This document shows positions 25,346-33,748 of a stretch of DNA of 64,000 bases, piece by piece. The DNA lies in assembly GCF_002261425.1 (NCBI RefSeq), contig NZ_NEVJ01000001.1, forward strand, positions 248,001 through 312,000. Direction: 5' to 3'. The translations under genes were made by a program, and so were the position numbers. Origin of the DNA: Bordetella genomosp. 9. GTDB lineage: Bacteria > Pseudomonadota > Gammaproteobacteria > Burkholderiales > Burkholderiaceae_B. Numbering within the stretch: the first letter of the stretch is position 1; the number at the start of each line of letters is the position of its first letter. The notes under the pieces are model-generated. The model was not told the DNA's origin. It saw only the letters and a list, made by a program, of their open reading frames with translations, and searched no databases.

Positions 25346-26326
25346 ATGAACTGGCAACGACTTATCGCTCATGGCGCGCTCGCCGGAACGATGGCGGCCC
25401 TGGCCGTGCCTTCACATGCGGACGACGCCAGTTATCCGAACAAGGCCGTCAGGATCATCTTGCCGCTCGCCGTCGGCAGCAGCGGAGACGTATTCACCCG
25501 TTTGTTCGCAAAGGGCCTGACCGACAAGCTGGGGCAGCAGTTCTACGTTGAGAACATGCCCAGCGCCAACGGGCTGCTGGCTGCGCAGGCGCAACTGAGA
25601 GCGCCGGCGGACGGCTACACGATTCTTGAAGGGACGTCCGCGATCATTTCGCTGAACCCCATTACGGTGAAGGACCCAGGCTACGACCCGGTGAAGGACT
25701 TCAGGCCGGTGGGTGGCATTTTGCGCACCGCGCAAATCTTCGCCGTTCCGGCATCGTCGCCGATCAAGTCGATGAAAGACCTGGTGGAGGTGGCGCGGTC
25801 GGCGAAGGCGCCACTGAGTTCCGGCACGTACGGCCCCCTGTATCTGGCAGCGCAGCAATGGTTCAGCAGCAAGGCCGACATCAAATTCAACTCCATCTAC
25901 TACAAGGGCGCGACCGGCACGGCCGCCGACCTTGCCGGGGGCCAACTCGACCTGGCCGTGGTGGACCTGGTGGGCATATTGCCTTTGGTGAAAGGGGGGC
26001 GCGTGCGGATGCTGGCCGTGACAAGCGAGAGAAGGCTGCCCGATTTTCCAGACCTGCCAACCGTGCAGGAAAGCGGCTTTCCCGGCTTCGTCAGTTATGC
26101 CTGGGCATCGCTATATGTGCGCACGCAAACCCCGGACGCCGTCGTGAACAGATTGGCGAAGGCGATGGGAGAGCTTTACCAGGACAAGAGCATCCAGACG
26201 TTGATGGCCCAGAGTCCCGGTATAGAAATGATGCCCCTGGGACCGGAAGCCATGCGCAAATTCCAGCTGGCCGAAACGGAACGACTGCGCGAAATCGCGA
26301 AGACCGCCAACCTGAGCCCCCAATAG
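25346..26326 (+). CDS. Bug/TctC-family extracytoplasmic solute receptor
   Basis: The ATG at 25346 follows AGGAGGAG closely; the longer open frame is unsupported. The 326 residues start with a signal peptide (LIAHGALAGTMAALAVPSHAD), then YPNKAVRIILPLAVGSSGDVFTRLFAKGL, APADGYTILEGTSA and RRLPDFPDLPTVQESGFPGF, all Bug signatures. The loop PLAVGSSGD departs from the common PFxPGGxxD. It starts a plus-strand operon Bug-PrpD-Bug-Bug-NIPSNAP. A carboxylate ligand is expected. Confidence 0.92.
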   Translation: MNWQRLIAHGALAGTMAALAVPSHADDASYPNKAVRIILPLAVGSSGDVFTRLFAKGLTDKLGQQFYVENMPSANGLLAAQAQLRAPADGYTILEGTSAIISLNPITVKDPGYDPVKDFRPVGGILRTAQIFAVPASSPIKSMKDLVEVARSAKAPLSSGTYGPLYLAAQQWFSSKADIKFNSIYYKGATGTAADLAGGQLDLAVVDLVGILPLVKGGRVRMLAVTSERRLPDFPDLPTVQESGFPGFVSYAWASLYVRTQTPDAVVNRLAKAMGELYQDKSIQTLMAQSPGIEMMPLGPEAMRKFQLAETERLREIAKTANLSPQ

Positions 26327-26362
26327 CCCGCGGATTCTTCCGCGCGTCCCGGTGAGTGTTCA

Positions 26363-27748
26363 ATGTCGAACGTAAGCAGTGAAGCGATGGACCCCTACGC
26401 GCGCCGGCTGGCCCGCTTCGTCCTGCACATGGACGCTTCCAGCTTGCCGGACGACGTCGTCGACAAGCTGGAAGCCTTGCTGTTGTATGCCCTATCCGTT
26501 GCGATGGCGGATCACGGCGAAGGCGATGTCCTGCAGGCGGCAATGCCGGTGGTGCACAACGCACCGGGCCCCGCGGGGCTGGTGAATTCTTCGCAGACCC
26601 GATCCGCGGCGGACGCGGCGGCCATCAATGCCGCCTTGATGTTTGCTCGCAACCAGGTGGACACGCATGAAGACATCTGCGGCCATATCGGCTGCGTGGT
26701 CATCCCCGCCGTGCTCGCCCTGGCGCAGGCCCGCGCGGCCAGTGCGGACACGGTGGTGGCGGCATTGGCTGCCGCTTACGAGGTGCCACCGCGACTCGGG
26801 CACGGCGCCATCGCTTCGGCCATCAAGCGCGGCCTTCGCGGCACATCGGTGTTCGGCGTATTCGGCGCGGCGGCCAGCGCCGCGCGGGTCATCGGCCTGG
26901 ATGAACGCAAGACGGCAATCGCCTTGGCGCTGGCAGCGAACTACGCGTCGGGCGTCACGCAATGCTTCATCGACGGCACGCCGGAGGCGCCCCTGCATAA
27001 CGCCCATGCAAGCCGCGCCGGCGTCGTCGCCGCGCTTCTGGCGGAGCAAGGGGTGCAGGCCGCGCCGAATTCGATCGAAGGCCGGGCAGGTTTTTTTCGG
27101 GCGGTAAGCGACACGGTGCCCGAACTGGACTTCAGCGGATGGAGCATCCGGCAGGTCACGGTGAAGCCGGTGCCGGGCTGCGTGATCAACCAGCAGCCCG
27201 TGCGGGTCGCCACGAAGCTGATGGCGCGGGAAGGCCTGAGTTCCGAGGACGTAATAGGTGTGACTGTGGCGCTGCATCCTGGCGATGCCGCCTACCCCGG
27301 TATCGATCGGTATGGCCCGTTTCCCACGCGGCAAGGCGCCTGCATGAGCACGGCGTTCATGATCGAAGCCGTGGTGCAGCGCGGCCGCCTGACGTTCAGC
27401 GATTTTTTCACCCTGCATGGACCAGGGCCCATCCATGAACAAAGCAGGCGCGTGCAGGCAGTTGCCGACCCAGGCATTACCGAGCACTTCGCATGCCGGG
27501 TGGAAATGCAGCTGCGCGACGGACGAAAGGTCCAGGCCGAGGCGCTGGATGCGTCCGGCATGAACCTGGACCATGCCGAGATCATCCAGCTGTGCGAGGC
27601 GCTTTCTGGCGAATGGCCATGCCATTCGCCGGCAACGGCGTTTGCGGGGCTGCACCACGCAGTGCGGGCGTTGATTCGATACCGCGATGCCGATTGCGTC
27701 GATGCCGTCGATGCCGTGATGCGGGCGACGCGGTTGTTGGATACCTGA
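26363..27748 (+). CDS. MmgE/PrpD-family protein (2-methylcitrate dehydratase-like)
   Basis: The 461 residues match the MmgE/PrpD family in length and layout. The N-terminal all-helical domain includes ARNQVDTHEDICGHIGCVVIPAVLALAQ and AAAYEVPPRLGHGAI. A smaller alpha/beta domain follows (VTVKPVPGCVINQQPVRVATKLMAREGL). PrpD dehydrates 2-methylcitrate, but many family members flanked by Bug genes act on other hydroxy or unsaturated acids. No prpB/prpC lies nearby, so a propionate role is unlikely. It is 36 bases after the first Bug gene. Confidence 0.88.
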   Translation: MSNVSSEAMDPYARRLARFVLHMDASSLPDDVVDKLEALLLYALSVAMADHGEGDVLQAAMPVVHNAPGPAGLVNSSQTRSAADAAAINAALMFARNQVDTHEDICGHIGCVVIPAVLALAQARAASADTVVAALAAAYEVPPRLGHGAIASAIKRGLRGTSVFGVFGAAASAARVIGLDERKTAIALALAANYASGVTQCFIDGTPEAPLHNAHASRAGVVAALLAEQGVQAAPNSIEGRAGFFRAVSDTVPELDFSGWSIRQVTVKPVPGCVINQQPVRVATKLMAREGLSSEDVIGVTVALHPGDAAYPGIDRYGPFPTRQGACMSTAFMIEAVVQRGRLTFSDFFTLHGPGPIHEQSRRVQAVADPGITEHFACRVEMQLRDGRKVQAEALDASGMNLDHAEIIQLCEALSGEWPCHSPATAFAGLHHAVRALIRYRDADCVDAVDAVMRATRLLDT

Positions 27749-27781
27749 CATAGCGCATGTGCGATAACAAGAGGAGACAAC

Positions 27782-28756
27782 GTGAAACTCATCCGCCCCT
27801 TACAAAGGATCGCTGCGACGCTGATGCTGGCGGCGACAGCAGGCACGGCCCACGCCGTCGACTATCCAACACGTACGGTGCAGATCATTGCGCCCTTCAC
27901 TGCGGGGGGCGCGCTGGATATCGCCGCGCGTGCGCTGACGCAAGCGCTTGGGCAGGAACTGAAGCAAACGTTCGTTGTGGTGAACAAGACCGGCGCATCG
28001 GGAAATATCGGCGCCAGTGAAGTGGTGCGCGCCGCGCCGGACGGCTACACGCTACTCATGACGCCCGACAGTTCGATTGCGGCGAACCCCAGCCTCTATG
28101 GCAAGCGCATGGACTTCGACCCGCTGCGCGATCTGAAACCCGTCACGTCCGTGATGAGCTTCGGCCAGATCCTGGTCGTCAACCCCAAGCTGGATATCGA
28201 CTCCCTGGAGGGGTTCATCAAATACGCCAAGGAGCACGGCGTCACCTACGGCAGCGCCGGTGTCGGGCAGCCCGGCCACCTGGCGATGGAGCTGCTGGTG
28301 GAGGCGACGGGAATCAAGGCGCGGCATATTCCCTACAAGGGCATGTCGCAAGCGCTGACCGACATTGTCTCGGGGCAGGTGGACTGCGGCTACCTGGCGC
28401 TGCCTGGTGCCATTCAATTCGTGAAGTCCGGCCAGTTGATTCCGCTTGCGGTATCCGGTTCGGCGCGCTCGCCCCTGACGCCCGATATTCCCACGATCGC
28501 CGAGTCGGGATTTCCGGCCGCCACCATCGACTATTTCTACTCCTTGCTGGCGCCGCGCGCGACGCCGGACGCGATCGTGAACCTCCTGGCGGCCAAGGTG
28601 CAGGAAGCCCTGAAGACGCCGCAAGTGGTGGAGTTCATGCGCAAGGTGGACTTCCAGCCCGTAGTCGATACGCCCGCACAAGCGTTGAAGCGCCTGCAGG
28701 ACCGCACCAAGGTCATGTCGAAGCTCGTGCAGGAAAGGGCATTGACCATCGATTGA
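27782..28756 (+). CDS. Bug/TctC-family extracytoplasmic solute receptor
   Basis: This GTG-started gene has AGAGGAG upstream. The 324 residues have a signal peptide (MKLIRPLQRIAATLMLAATAGTAHAV), then YPTRTVQIIAPFTAGGALDIAARALTQALG, AAPDGYTLLMTPDS and TPDIPTIAESGFPA. It is the second Bug of the operon and clearly diverged from the first. No tripartite permease genes are adjacent. Confidence 0.93.
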   Translation: MKLIRPLQRIAATLMLAATAGTAHAVDYPTRTVQIIAPFTAGGALDIAARALTQALGQELKQTFVVVNKTGASGNIGASEVVRAAPDGYTLLMTPDSSIAANPSLYGKRMDFDPLRDLKPVTSVMSFGQILVVNPKLDIDSLEGFIKYAKEHGVTYGSAGVGQPGHLAMELLVEATGIKARHIPYKGMSQALTDIVSGQVDCGYLALPGAIQFVKSGQLIPLAVSGSARSPLTPDIPTIAESGFPAATIDYFYSLLAPRATPDAIVNLLAAKVQEALKTPQVVEFMRKVDFQPVVDTPAQALKRLQDRTKVMSKLVQERALTID

Positions 28757-28817
28757 TTCTGGCCCGGATCGCCGAACAGCCACATCCAGGCATCGGACCG
28801 TTATGCAAGGAAGCACC

Positions 28818-29873
28818 GTGAAAACGACCAACACGAACATGATCGCCGGAACTTCCCGGGATCATCCGCTGCAGGGGCGGCGTCGCGTTCTTCGCGCGTT
28901 TGGCCCGCTATCCGCCTTGGCCGCGCTGGGCATGGGCACGATGCCGTTGTCTGCGCTGGCGGATGGGTATCCGGAACACCCTCTACGACTGATCGTGCCG
29001 ATGGCGCCCGGCGGCGGGGCCGATATTTCCATGCGCCTGATCGCGCAGAAAATGCAGGCTCTGTGGAAACCGGGCGTGTTCGTCGAAAACCGTGGGGGCG
29101 GCACGGGAGCGGTGGGCCTGACCCTGGTGAAGTCCGCGCGCCCCGACGGCTACACCATCGTGCTATGCACCGCCAGCCACGCCGCGCTTCAGGCTACCCG
29201 AACGGACCTGCCCTACGATCTGTTGAAAGACTTCGTGCCGGTGGGGCAGTTGACGTTGACGCCCTATGTGCTGGTCGTGAATCCCGCAGTGCCGGCAAAG
29301 ACGGTCGACGAGGTCATCAAGTTGTCGCACCAGCGTCCCAACGGTCTTACCTATGGTTCGGCAGGCATAGGCAGCATGCAGGAGCTGGCGGGCCAATTGC
29401 TGGTCAGCCAGGGCCATGCGCGCCTGCTGCATGTGCCGTACACGGGCGGCGGCCCTGCCATGGCGGCAGTGCTGGGCGGACAGCTCGACATGATTTTCGC
29501 GACGCCGCAAGAGGCGGTGCCTTTGGTCAGATCGGGGCGCTTGCGGGCAATCGCCGTCACCGGCGCTCAACGTTCGAATCTGTTCCCCGGCATTCCCACC
29601 GTGGCCGAAAGCGGCTTGAAGGGCTATGAGGTTACGCAGTTCTACGGCGTGCTCGCGCCGGCCGGCACCCCTGCCCAGGCCGTGGCCACCCTGAACAGGG
29701 ACTTCACCGCGACAGTCGAATCGCCCGAGGTGAAGCAGCGCCTGGCCGACGAGGGCCAACAGGTGGTCACGTCCACCCCGGAGCAATTCCGGGCGTTCCT
29801 GGTCAACCAGATCCAGCAATTCAAGGCCGCGGCGTCAGGGCCTGCCGCGACAGGTGAAAAAGCAGCCCGTTGA
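28818..29873 (+). CDS. Bug/TctC-family receptor, secreted paralogue of the LysR-Bug fusion
   Basis: The GTG at 28818 is favoured by AAGGA 6 bases upstream; an ATG at 28803 in frame is an alternative. About 351 residues: a long signal region with an arginine pair (QGRRRVLRAFGPLSALAALGMGTMPLSALA, Tat-like but without a full twin-arginine consensus). Then LRLIVPMAPGGGADISMR, RPDGYTIVLCTASHAALQ and LLHVPYTGGGPAMAAVLGGQ. It shares long identical runs with the Bug half of the fusion at 21492-23387. It is third Bug in the operon. Confidence 0.92.
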   Translation: MKTTNTNMIAGTSRDHPLQGRRRVLRAFGPLSALAALGMGTMPLSALADGYPEHPLRLIVPMAPGGGADISMRLIAQKMQALWKPGVFVENRGGGTGAVGLTLVKSARPDGYTIVLCTASHAALQATRTDLPYDLLKDFVPVGQLTLTPYVLVVNPAVPAKTVDEVIKLSHQRPNGLTYGSAGIGSMQELAGQLLVSQGHARLLHVPYTGGGPAMAAVLGGQLDMIFATPQEAVPLVRSGRLRAIAVTGAQRSNLFPGIPTVAESGLKGYEVTQFYGVLAPAGTPAQAVATLNRDFTATVESPEVKQRLADEGQQVVTSTPEQFRAFLVNQIQQFKAAASGPAATGEKAAR

Positions 29874-29933
29874 ACCGAATTTCGTGGGTTGAATCGTGGC
29901 GCCAGGCCACATAAATTGGAGGTTTGATCAAAA

Positions 29934-30626
29934 ATGATTTTCCAGCATCGACGTATCGTGTCTCGACAGGGAAAGCTTGAGTCGAGGAACACCGTTTTCC
30001 GAAAAATCATCGCCAGCCTGGATGGCCACGGATCACGGCTTATAGGCGCGTGGGAAGTGCTGGTGGGTCCTGATGCGGGGTGCGCCATCTGGCAACTGCG
30101 CCAGTTCGCGGACTTGACGGCCTGGGATGCCCACCAGAATCGAGTCAGGGCGGACGAGAACCTGAGGGAGCACCACAACCAGAATCGCACGGTGGACATG
30201 ACCGAGACGGCGATTCTTCGACAGGTTCCGGTCTCGCCCGCCTTGCCGGAGGAATGGCCCGCGGTTGAAAGCGTCATCAGCGCACCGCGCGGCTATGTTG
30301 AGCAACGCACGATGTGGTTCCAGCCCGGCACGACGCGAGAGCACCACAAGATCTACCAGGAAGAGGTTGCGCCGGCGCTTGAACGGGACGGCGTCAGGTT
30401 GATCGGGCTTTTCGACACCTACATCGGCCCTGGGACGAGCAACGGCGCGTCTGCCCGAAGCATCGAACTGCGGCGCTTCGACTCACTGGATTGCTGGCAG
30501 CAGTGGAAGGAAGGGCAAGACAGCGACCCGGCGCTTCGGGAGCTCATGCGCTCGAAATATATGCAGAAGATCGTGCAAGTGGACAGCGCGCTGATGCGGC
30601 CGCTTGACTACAGCCGGATACGCTAG
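29934..30626 (+). CDS. NIPSNAP-family protein with two tandem domains
   Basis: GGAGG lies 11 bases before the ATG. The 230 residues fall into two ferredoxin-like alpha/beta halves. The first (about 1-95) contains RLIGAWEVLVGPDAGCAIWQLRQFADLTAWDAH, and the second (about 118-225) contains RLIGLFDTYIGPGTSN with IELRRFDSLDCWQQWKEG. Both match the NIPSNAP dimeric barrel pattern, so the protein is a pseudo-dimer. Members occur next to catabolic genes; a small-molecule binding or isomerase-like role is possible but unproven. It ends the Bug/PrpD operon and is the last gene of the chromosomal-type region. Confidence 0.83.
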   Translation: MIFQHRRIVSRQGKLESRNTVFRKIIASLDGHGSRLIGAWEVLVGPDAGCAIWQLRQFADLTAWDAHQNRVRADENLREHHNQNRTVDMTETAILRQVPVSPALPEEWPAVESVISAPRGYVEQRTMWFQPGTTREHHKIYQEEVAPALERDGVRLIGLFDTYIGPGTSNGASARSIELRRFDSLDCWQQWKEGQDSDPALRELMRSKYMQKIVQVDSALMRPLDYSRIR

Positions 30627-30725
30627 GCGGCGTTACTGCACACAGAGGTATGATCGTGCTGTGGCCCGCGAAGTGGCGAAGCCTGCGGAATGATTGCCGA
30701 AAGGATGGGTGGGACAAGCGAATTG

Positions 30726-31814
30726 TCATTGTTGCGCTTGCAGGCCGCGCAGGATTTCAGTGAGTGCCACGTTCACATAGTAATTCCCACGCCCTATTCT
30801 TTGCTTTAGCAAAAAGCCGCCTTCGGCGAGGGCGTCTAGATATCTGGCCGCCGTAAGCCTGGATATTTTCAGATCATCTTGCAGAAACTCTATCTTGGTG
30901 TACGGGTGGGTGAATAGATTGTTGATAAGGTCCTGACTATAAAACTTATAACCGGCCCGAATGCGGTGCTTGTAGTCGAAGAGCGTAGTTTTAATGGCGG
31001 TAATAGTCGTAACCGTACGTCGTGCCGTTTGCTCCACCGCCTCCAGCATATAGAGAATCCAATCTTCCCAGCCATCCTCGTCGCGGACTTGCTGAAGGTG
31101 GCGGTAGTACTCTGATTTGGTATGAACGATGTAGCTGCTTAGGTAGAGGACGGGCACATCGAGCAGGGACTCCTTCACCAGATACAGAACGTTCAATATG
31201 CGTCCCGTTCGACCATTGCCATCATAGAAGGGATGAATGCTTTCGAATTGATGATGAATCAAGGCCATTTTGATTAGCGGATCGGCCTCGAATTGGTCGG
31301 AGTCGTTGATGAAGCGTTCTAGCTCGGTCATCAATCTTTCGATCTCCGCTGGATCTTGTGGGGGTGTATAAACGGTAATGCCATCGCCATCCCTCAGCGC
31401 CGTCCCAGGCAGTTTGCGAAAGCCCGCGCGATTGCGTTCCAGCTCGGTCTGGATCTGAACAATGTGGTTGACGGTGATCAAGCCCGTCTTCCGGACCTGT
31501 TCATAGCCCAGCCGCAGTGCCTGACGGTAGCGAAGTACTTCTTTCGCTGCATGGCTCGCGAATGCTTCAGGCACGACGTCGTCTTTGAACAGCTCATCGT
31601 GCGTAGTGACGATGTTTTCGATCTCGGAGCTGTCCTTCGCTTCCTGTAGCCCAAGGGTGTTGATCAAGATCCCTTGGTTTGGGATGGAGGCGGCTACCCC
31701 TTTGAGTTCGGCCAGGGCGCGGCTGCTACTCGCCAGCTTTTTGAGGATGGGCGGGCTGTCGAACCGACTTGCATCTAGCTGGCTGAGCGGAGGGATGGTG
31801 TAGAGGTCGGGCAT
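30726..31814 (-). CDS. Fic-domain protein (AMPylase family) with N-terminal inhibitory helix and C-terminal wHTH
   Basis: Counting from ATG 31814 (362 residues), the protein opens with a Fic/DOC-N segment holding the self-inhibitory motif SSEIEN at 62-67 ([S/T]xxxE[N/G]). The Fic core follows with HPFYDGNGRTGR at 194-205, the complete catalytic loop. The C-terminal ~100 residues look like a winged helix (YTKIEFLQDDLKISRLTAARYLDALAEGGFLLKQ). The family transfers AMP to hydroxyl side chains of target proteins. The start is uncertain: ATGs at 31823 and 31850 fall inside operator-like repeats, and none has a clear Shine-Dalgarno. Codon use is less GC-rich than the genes to the left, suggesting transfer. 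Confidence 0.88.
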   Translation of the reverse strand: MPDLYTIPPLSQLDASRFDSPPILKKLASSSRALAELKGVAASIPNQGILINTLGLQEAKDSSEIENIVTTHDELFKDDVVPEAFASHAAKEVLRYRQALRLGYEQVRKTGLITVNHIVQIQTELERNRAGFRKLPGTALRDGDGITVYTPPQDPAEIERLMTELERFINDSDQFEADPLIKMALIHHQFESIHPFYDGNGRTGRILNVLYLVKESLLDVPVLYLSSYIVHTKSEYYRHLQQVRDEDGWEDWILYMLEAVEQTARRTVTTITAIKTTLFDYKHRIRAGYKFYSQDLINNLFTHPYTKIEFLQDDLKISRLTAARYLDALAEGGFLLKQRIGRGNYYVNVALTEILRGLQAQQ

Positions 31815-31819
31815 GGCGG

Positions 31820-31852
31820 ACATGTATAGAAAACGCGATTTTTTATACATGT
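31820..31852. promoter_or_regulatory. Fic-gene operator 1
   Basis: ACATGTATA (31820-31828) and TATACATGT (31844-31852) are perfect 9-bp arms around a 15-base AT/CGCG centre that is itself nearly symmetric. It abuts the probable fic start and is repeated 41 bases away. Confidence 0.65.
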
Positions 31853-31860
31853 TACCGGCG

Positions 31861-31893
31861 ACGTGTATAAAAATCCGGCTTTTCTATACATGT
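31861..31893. promoter_or_regulatory. Fic-gene operator 2
   Basis: ACGTGTATA (31861-31869) and TATACATGT (31885-31893) repeat the layout and size of operator 1 (8 of 9 arm positions pair). Two 33-base operators spaced 41 bases centre-to-centre suggest cooperative autorepression, possibly by the Fic protein's own winged helix. Confidence 0.62.
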
Positions 31894-32018
31894 CAGCGGC
31901 GTCCGAGAGGTGTCGACGGCTTTCAGGCAGGGAAGCAGACCTGCATTCGACCGCCTCGTAGGCCAAGCCGGTCCGCGGAATCTCGTGGTGCCCGGGGCCG
32001 GAATCGTATGCCTAATGT

Positions 32019-32291
32019 TTATGCGGCTTTCCGGGCAATATGGGGAATTTTTGGGGAGCCGTGAGGCGCCAGGAGCCGATCGACTTGCTCGATGGGGATG
32101 CGACCGCACCCATTCAGGGAGAGTTTCCCGTCCTTCATCAAGGAGCGAACTGTCGGACGACTCAGTCCCAACATCTCGGCTGCCTGGGTGATAGTAACTT
32201 GGCTGGGTCGGGGATGACGCTGCGCGTAGATTTCCACCGCGCGCAAAGCAACGTCGAGGCTCGCCAGGGAGTCACTGTGATCAAGTGTCAT
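32019..32291 (-). CDS. Small excisionase/MerR-type helix-turn-helix protein
   Basis: AGGA lies 6 bases before ATG 32291, giving 90 residues; the longer open frame runs through the upstream gene. The HTH is ITQAAEMLGLSRPTVRSLMKDGKL with a following INGCGR-like turn and IPIEQVDRLLA, the excisionase (HTH_17) pattern. The first 30 residues are helical. It lies 52 bases downstream of the DUF1173 gene on the same strand and is probably co-expressed. It could be an Xis-like or transfer-regulatory protein; no integrase is visible to pair with it. Confidence 0.75.
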   Translation of the reverse strand: MTLDHSDSLASLDVALRAVEIYAQRHPRPSQVTITQAAEMLGLSRPTVRSLMKDGKLSLNGCGRIPIEQVDRLLAPHGSPKIPHIARKAA

Positions 32292-32343
32292 TGCAAATCC
32301 TAGAATGCCGCGCGGCAGTTTTGGTCGCGTTGTGCGAGGCACA

Positions 32344-33627
32344 TCACACAGTCCGCGATCTCGCGCTCGGGAAAGATGGCAGTGGGACGCCGGATGCGGC
32401 ATCCCATTGCCACCAATTGCCCGCGCCGTACTTTTCGTCGTAGTGCGCGGTTTTCTCGTTCTTGCGCTCGATATAGTCGGTGTCGGACATGCCCCACACC
32501 TCCATCGGCAGGGGATCGCCGGCGTCCAGTAGCCAGAAGTCTGGAAAGACCTGATCCGGGCCTGAATCGAAGCGCAGTGGTTTATCAAAGCGACGTCCTT
32601 CGGCGACCAGGCTGGCCGCGGCGGCGGCTTCGTAGCCGGAGTCGACCGGGATCCATTGCGGCGTCGTCAGCATCAGCGCGATGTCGCTGACTTGTGCGCG
32701 TACCGATCCGCCCATGGGAGCGGGTACATCGGTCTGTACGATCGCCACGACCTGTTCGCCGGACATCCAACCGTTGACCTCGATACGGAACTTGCGCTGC
32801 AGAACGTCCCAGGCCTCGGGCGTAAGCGCAAGGTGGGGGATCCCATGAAACCCCGCAATCGGCAGGCGCTGCGCCTCTTCCATCCCGGCTTGATATTGGG
32901 CCAAGGGCGCGACCACAACGAGGCGTCGACGCCGATTCATGGCTTCCGTTGCCTTGGCCTTGTTCAGGTCGGCCTGCCGCCCCGTTGCCGTCGGCGTGGA
33001 GATCAGCAGGTTGCCGGATAGGCGCACGCGGCCAACATACGTCGCGGCGGCTACTCGAGGCAGGTGGTGATGCAGCACGCCGAGCGTCCGCTTGCCCTGC
33101 GTCGCGGGCGACCACACGTTGAAGCCTGCCTGGGTCCACAAATAGTGCAACAGGCCAAGCAAGGTCATGCTCGCCTGGCTGGAACCTCGGCGCACGGCTG
33201 ACGCTTTTTGTTCTGTCGGCGAATCCCCCGGACCTTCTTCCGGTGCAGATGTTGGGCGTTGCTGCAGGCCGAGCTTGAGCTTGATTTTCGTGTTGCCGTC
33301 ATCCAGTTCCTGGACGACGCTGCGGCGATAGGCGCCGAGCTCGGACATTTCGGGATCCACGCCGGAATAGACGCAGTCTTCGCTATGTTCCGGGCCGGTA
33401 TCGGGGAATCGCGCCAGATGGAAGCGATCCGAATTGGAACGGCTATGAATCGAAAGGCGCTTTTCACCCGGGCCAGGACACAGGCAACGCACCTCGGCCT
33501 TCCCGTGGGAAAGCACAAGCACGCGCTTCCACGAAGCGGCATATTGTTCTTCGGTCTGGAATTCGGGGGAGTAGGCGCGGCTCGCGCCGCCCACGGAGAT
33601 CTCCGCTGGGTAAAGTTTGCGATCCAT
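32344..33627 (-). CDS. DUF1173-family protein, plasmid/ICE-associated
   Basis: From ATG 33627 the protein has 427 residues, the usual size for DUF1173. Recognisable family blocks are the N-terminal VRCLCPG with a paired HSEDCV (possible Zn-binding Cys/His set), LLGLLHYLWTQAGFNVWSPATQGKRTLGVLHHHL and a C-terminal PDFWLLDAG...MEVWGM block. The last block has a restriction-endonuclease-like feel (PDFWL, MEVWG), which is inference. The function of DUF1173 is unknown, but it is found on plasmids and conjugative elements. Two KorB-type operators lie just upstream, so it probably belongs to the KorB regulon. Confidence 0.8.
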   Translation of the reverse strand: MDRKLYPAEISVGGASRAYSPEFQTEEQYAASWKRVLVLSHGKAEVRCLCPGPGEKRLSIHSRSNSDRFHLARFPDTGPEHSEDCVYSGVDPEMSELGAYRRSVVQELDDGNTKIKLKLGLQQRPTSAPEEGPGDSPTEQKASAVRRGSSQASMTLLGLLHYLWTQAGFNVWSPATQGKRTLGVLHHHLPRVAAATYVGRVRLSGNLLISTPTATGRQADLNKAKATEAMNRRRRLVVVAPLAQYQAGMEEAQRLPIAGFHGIPHLALTPEAWDVLQRKFRIEVNGWMSGEQVVAIVQTDVPAPMGGSVRAQVSDIALMLTTPQWIPVDSGYEAAAAASLVAEGRRFDKPLRFDSGPDQVFPDFWLLDAGDPLPMEVWGMSDTDYIERKNEKTAHYDEKYGAGNWWQWDAASGVPLPSFPSARSRTV

Positions 33628-33654
33628 GGAAAGGTCCCGATGGCAAAGCATGTG

Positions 33655-33667
33655 TTTAGCTGCTAAA
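33655..33667. promoter_or_regulatory. KorB-type operator 1 (TTTAGCTGCTAAA)
   Basis: This matches the RK2 KorB operator TTTAGCSGCTAAA except that the central base is T. It lies 27 bases upstream of the DUF1173 start. Confidence 0.75.
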
Positions 33668-33672
33668 CAGCC

Positions 33673-33748
33673 CATCCGAATCGGTGCGCTCCGCGGGGCG
33701 TGTTTAGCAGCTAAACACGGGCCTTTGATGTGAACGCCGATTCGGATG
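33673..33748. repeat. 12-bp inverted repeat centred on KorB-type operator 2
   Basis: CATCCGAATCGG (33673-33684) and CCGATTCGGATG (33737-33748) are perfectly complementary. Their midpoint (33710.5) almost coincides with the centre of operator 2 (33709). Each arm also contains a self-symmetric CCGAWTCGG. Confidence 0.6.
33703..33715. promoter_or_regulatory. KorB-type operator 2 (TTTAGCAGCTAAA)
   Basis: The site has perfect KorB half-sites with central A, 48 bases from operator 1 and upstream of DUF1173. Confidence 0.72.

Noticed and set aside
30627..30725. Possible attachment site at the chromosome/island boundary
   Set aside because: No tRNA gene, integrase or matching direct repeat could be found, so a boundary is inferred only from the change in gene content.
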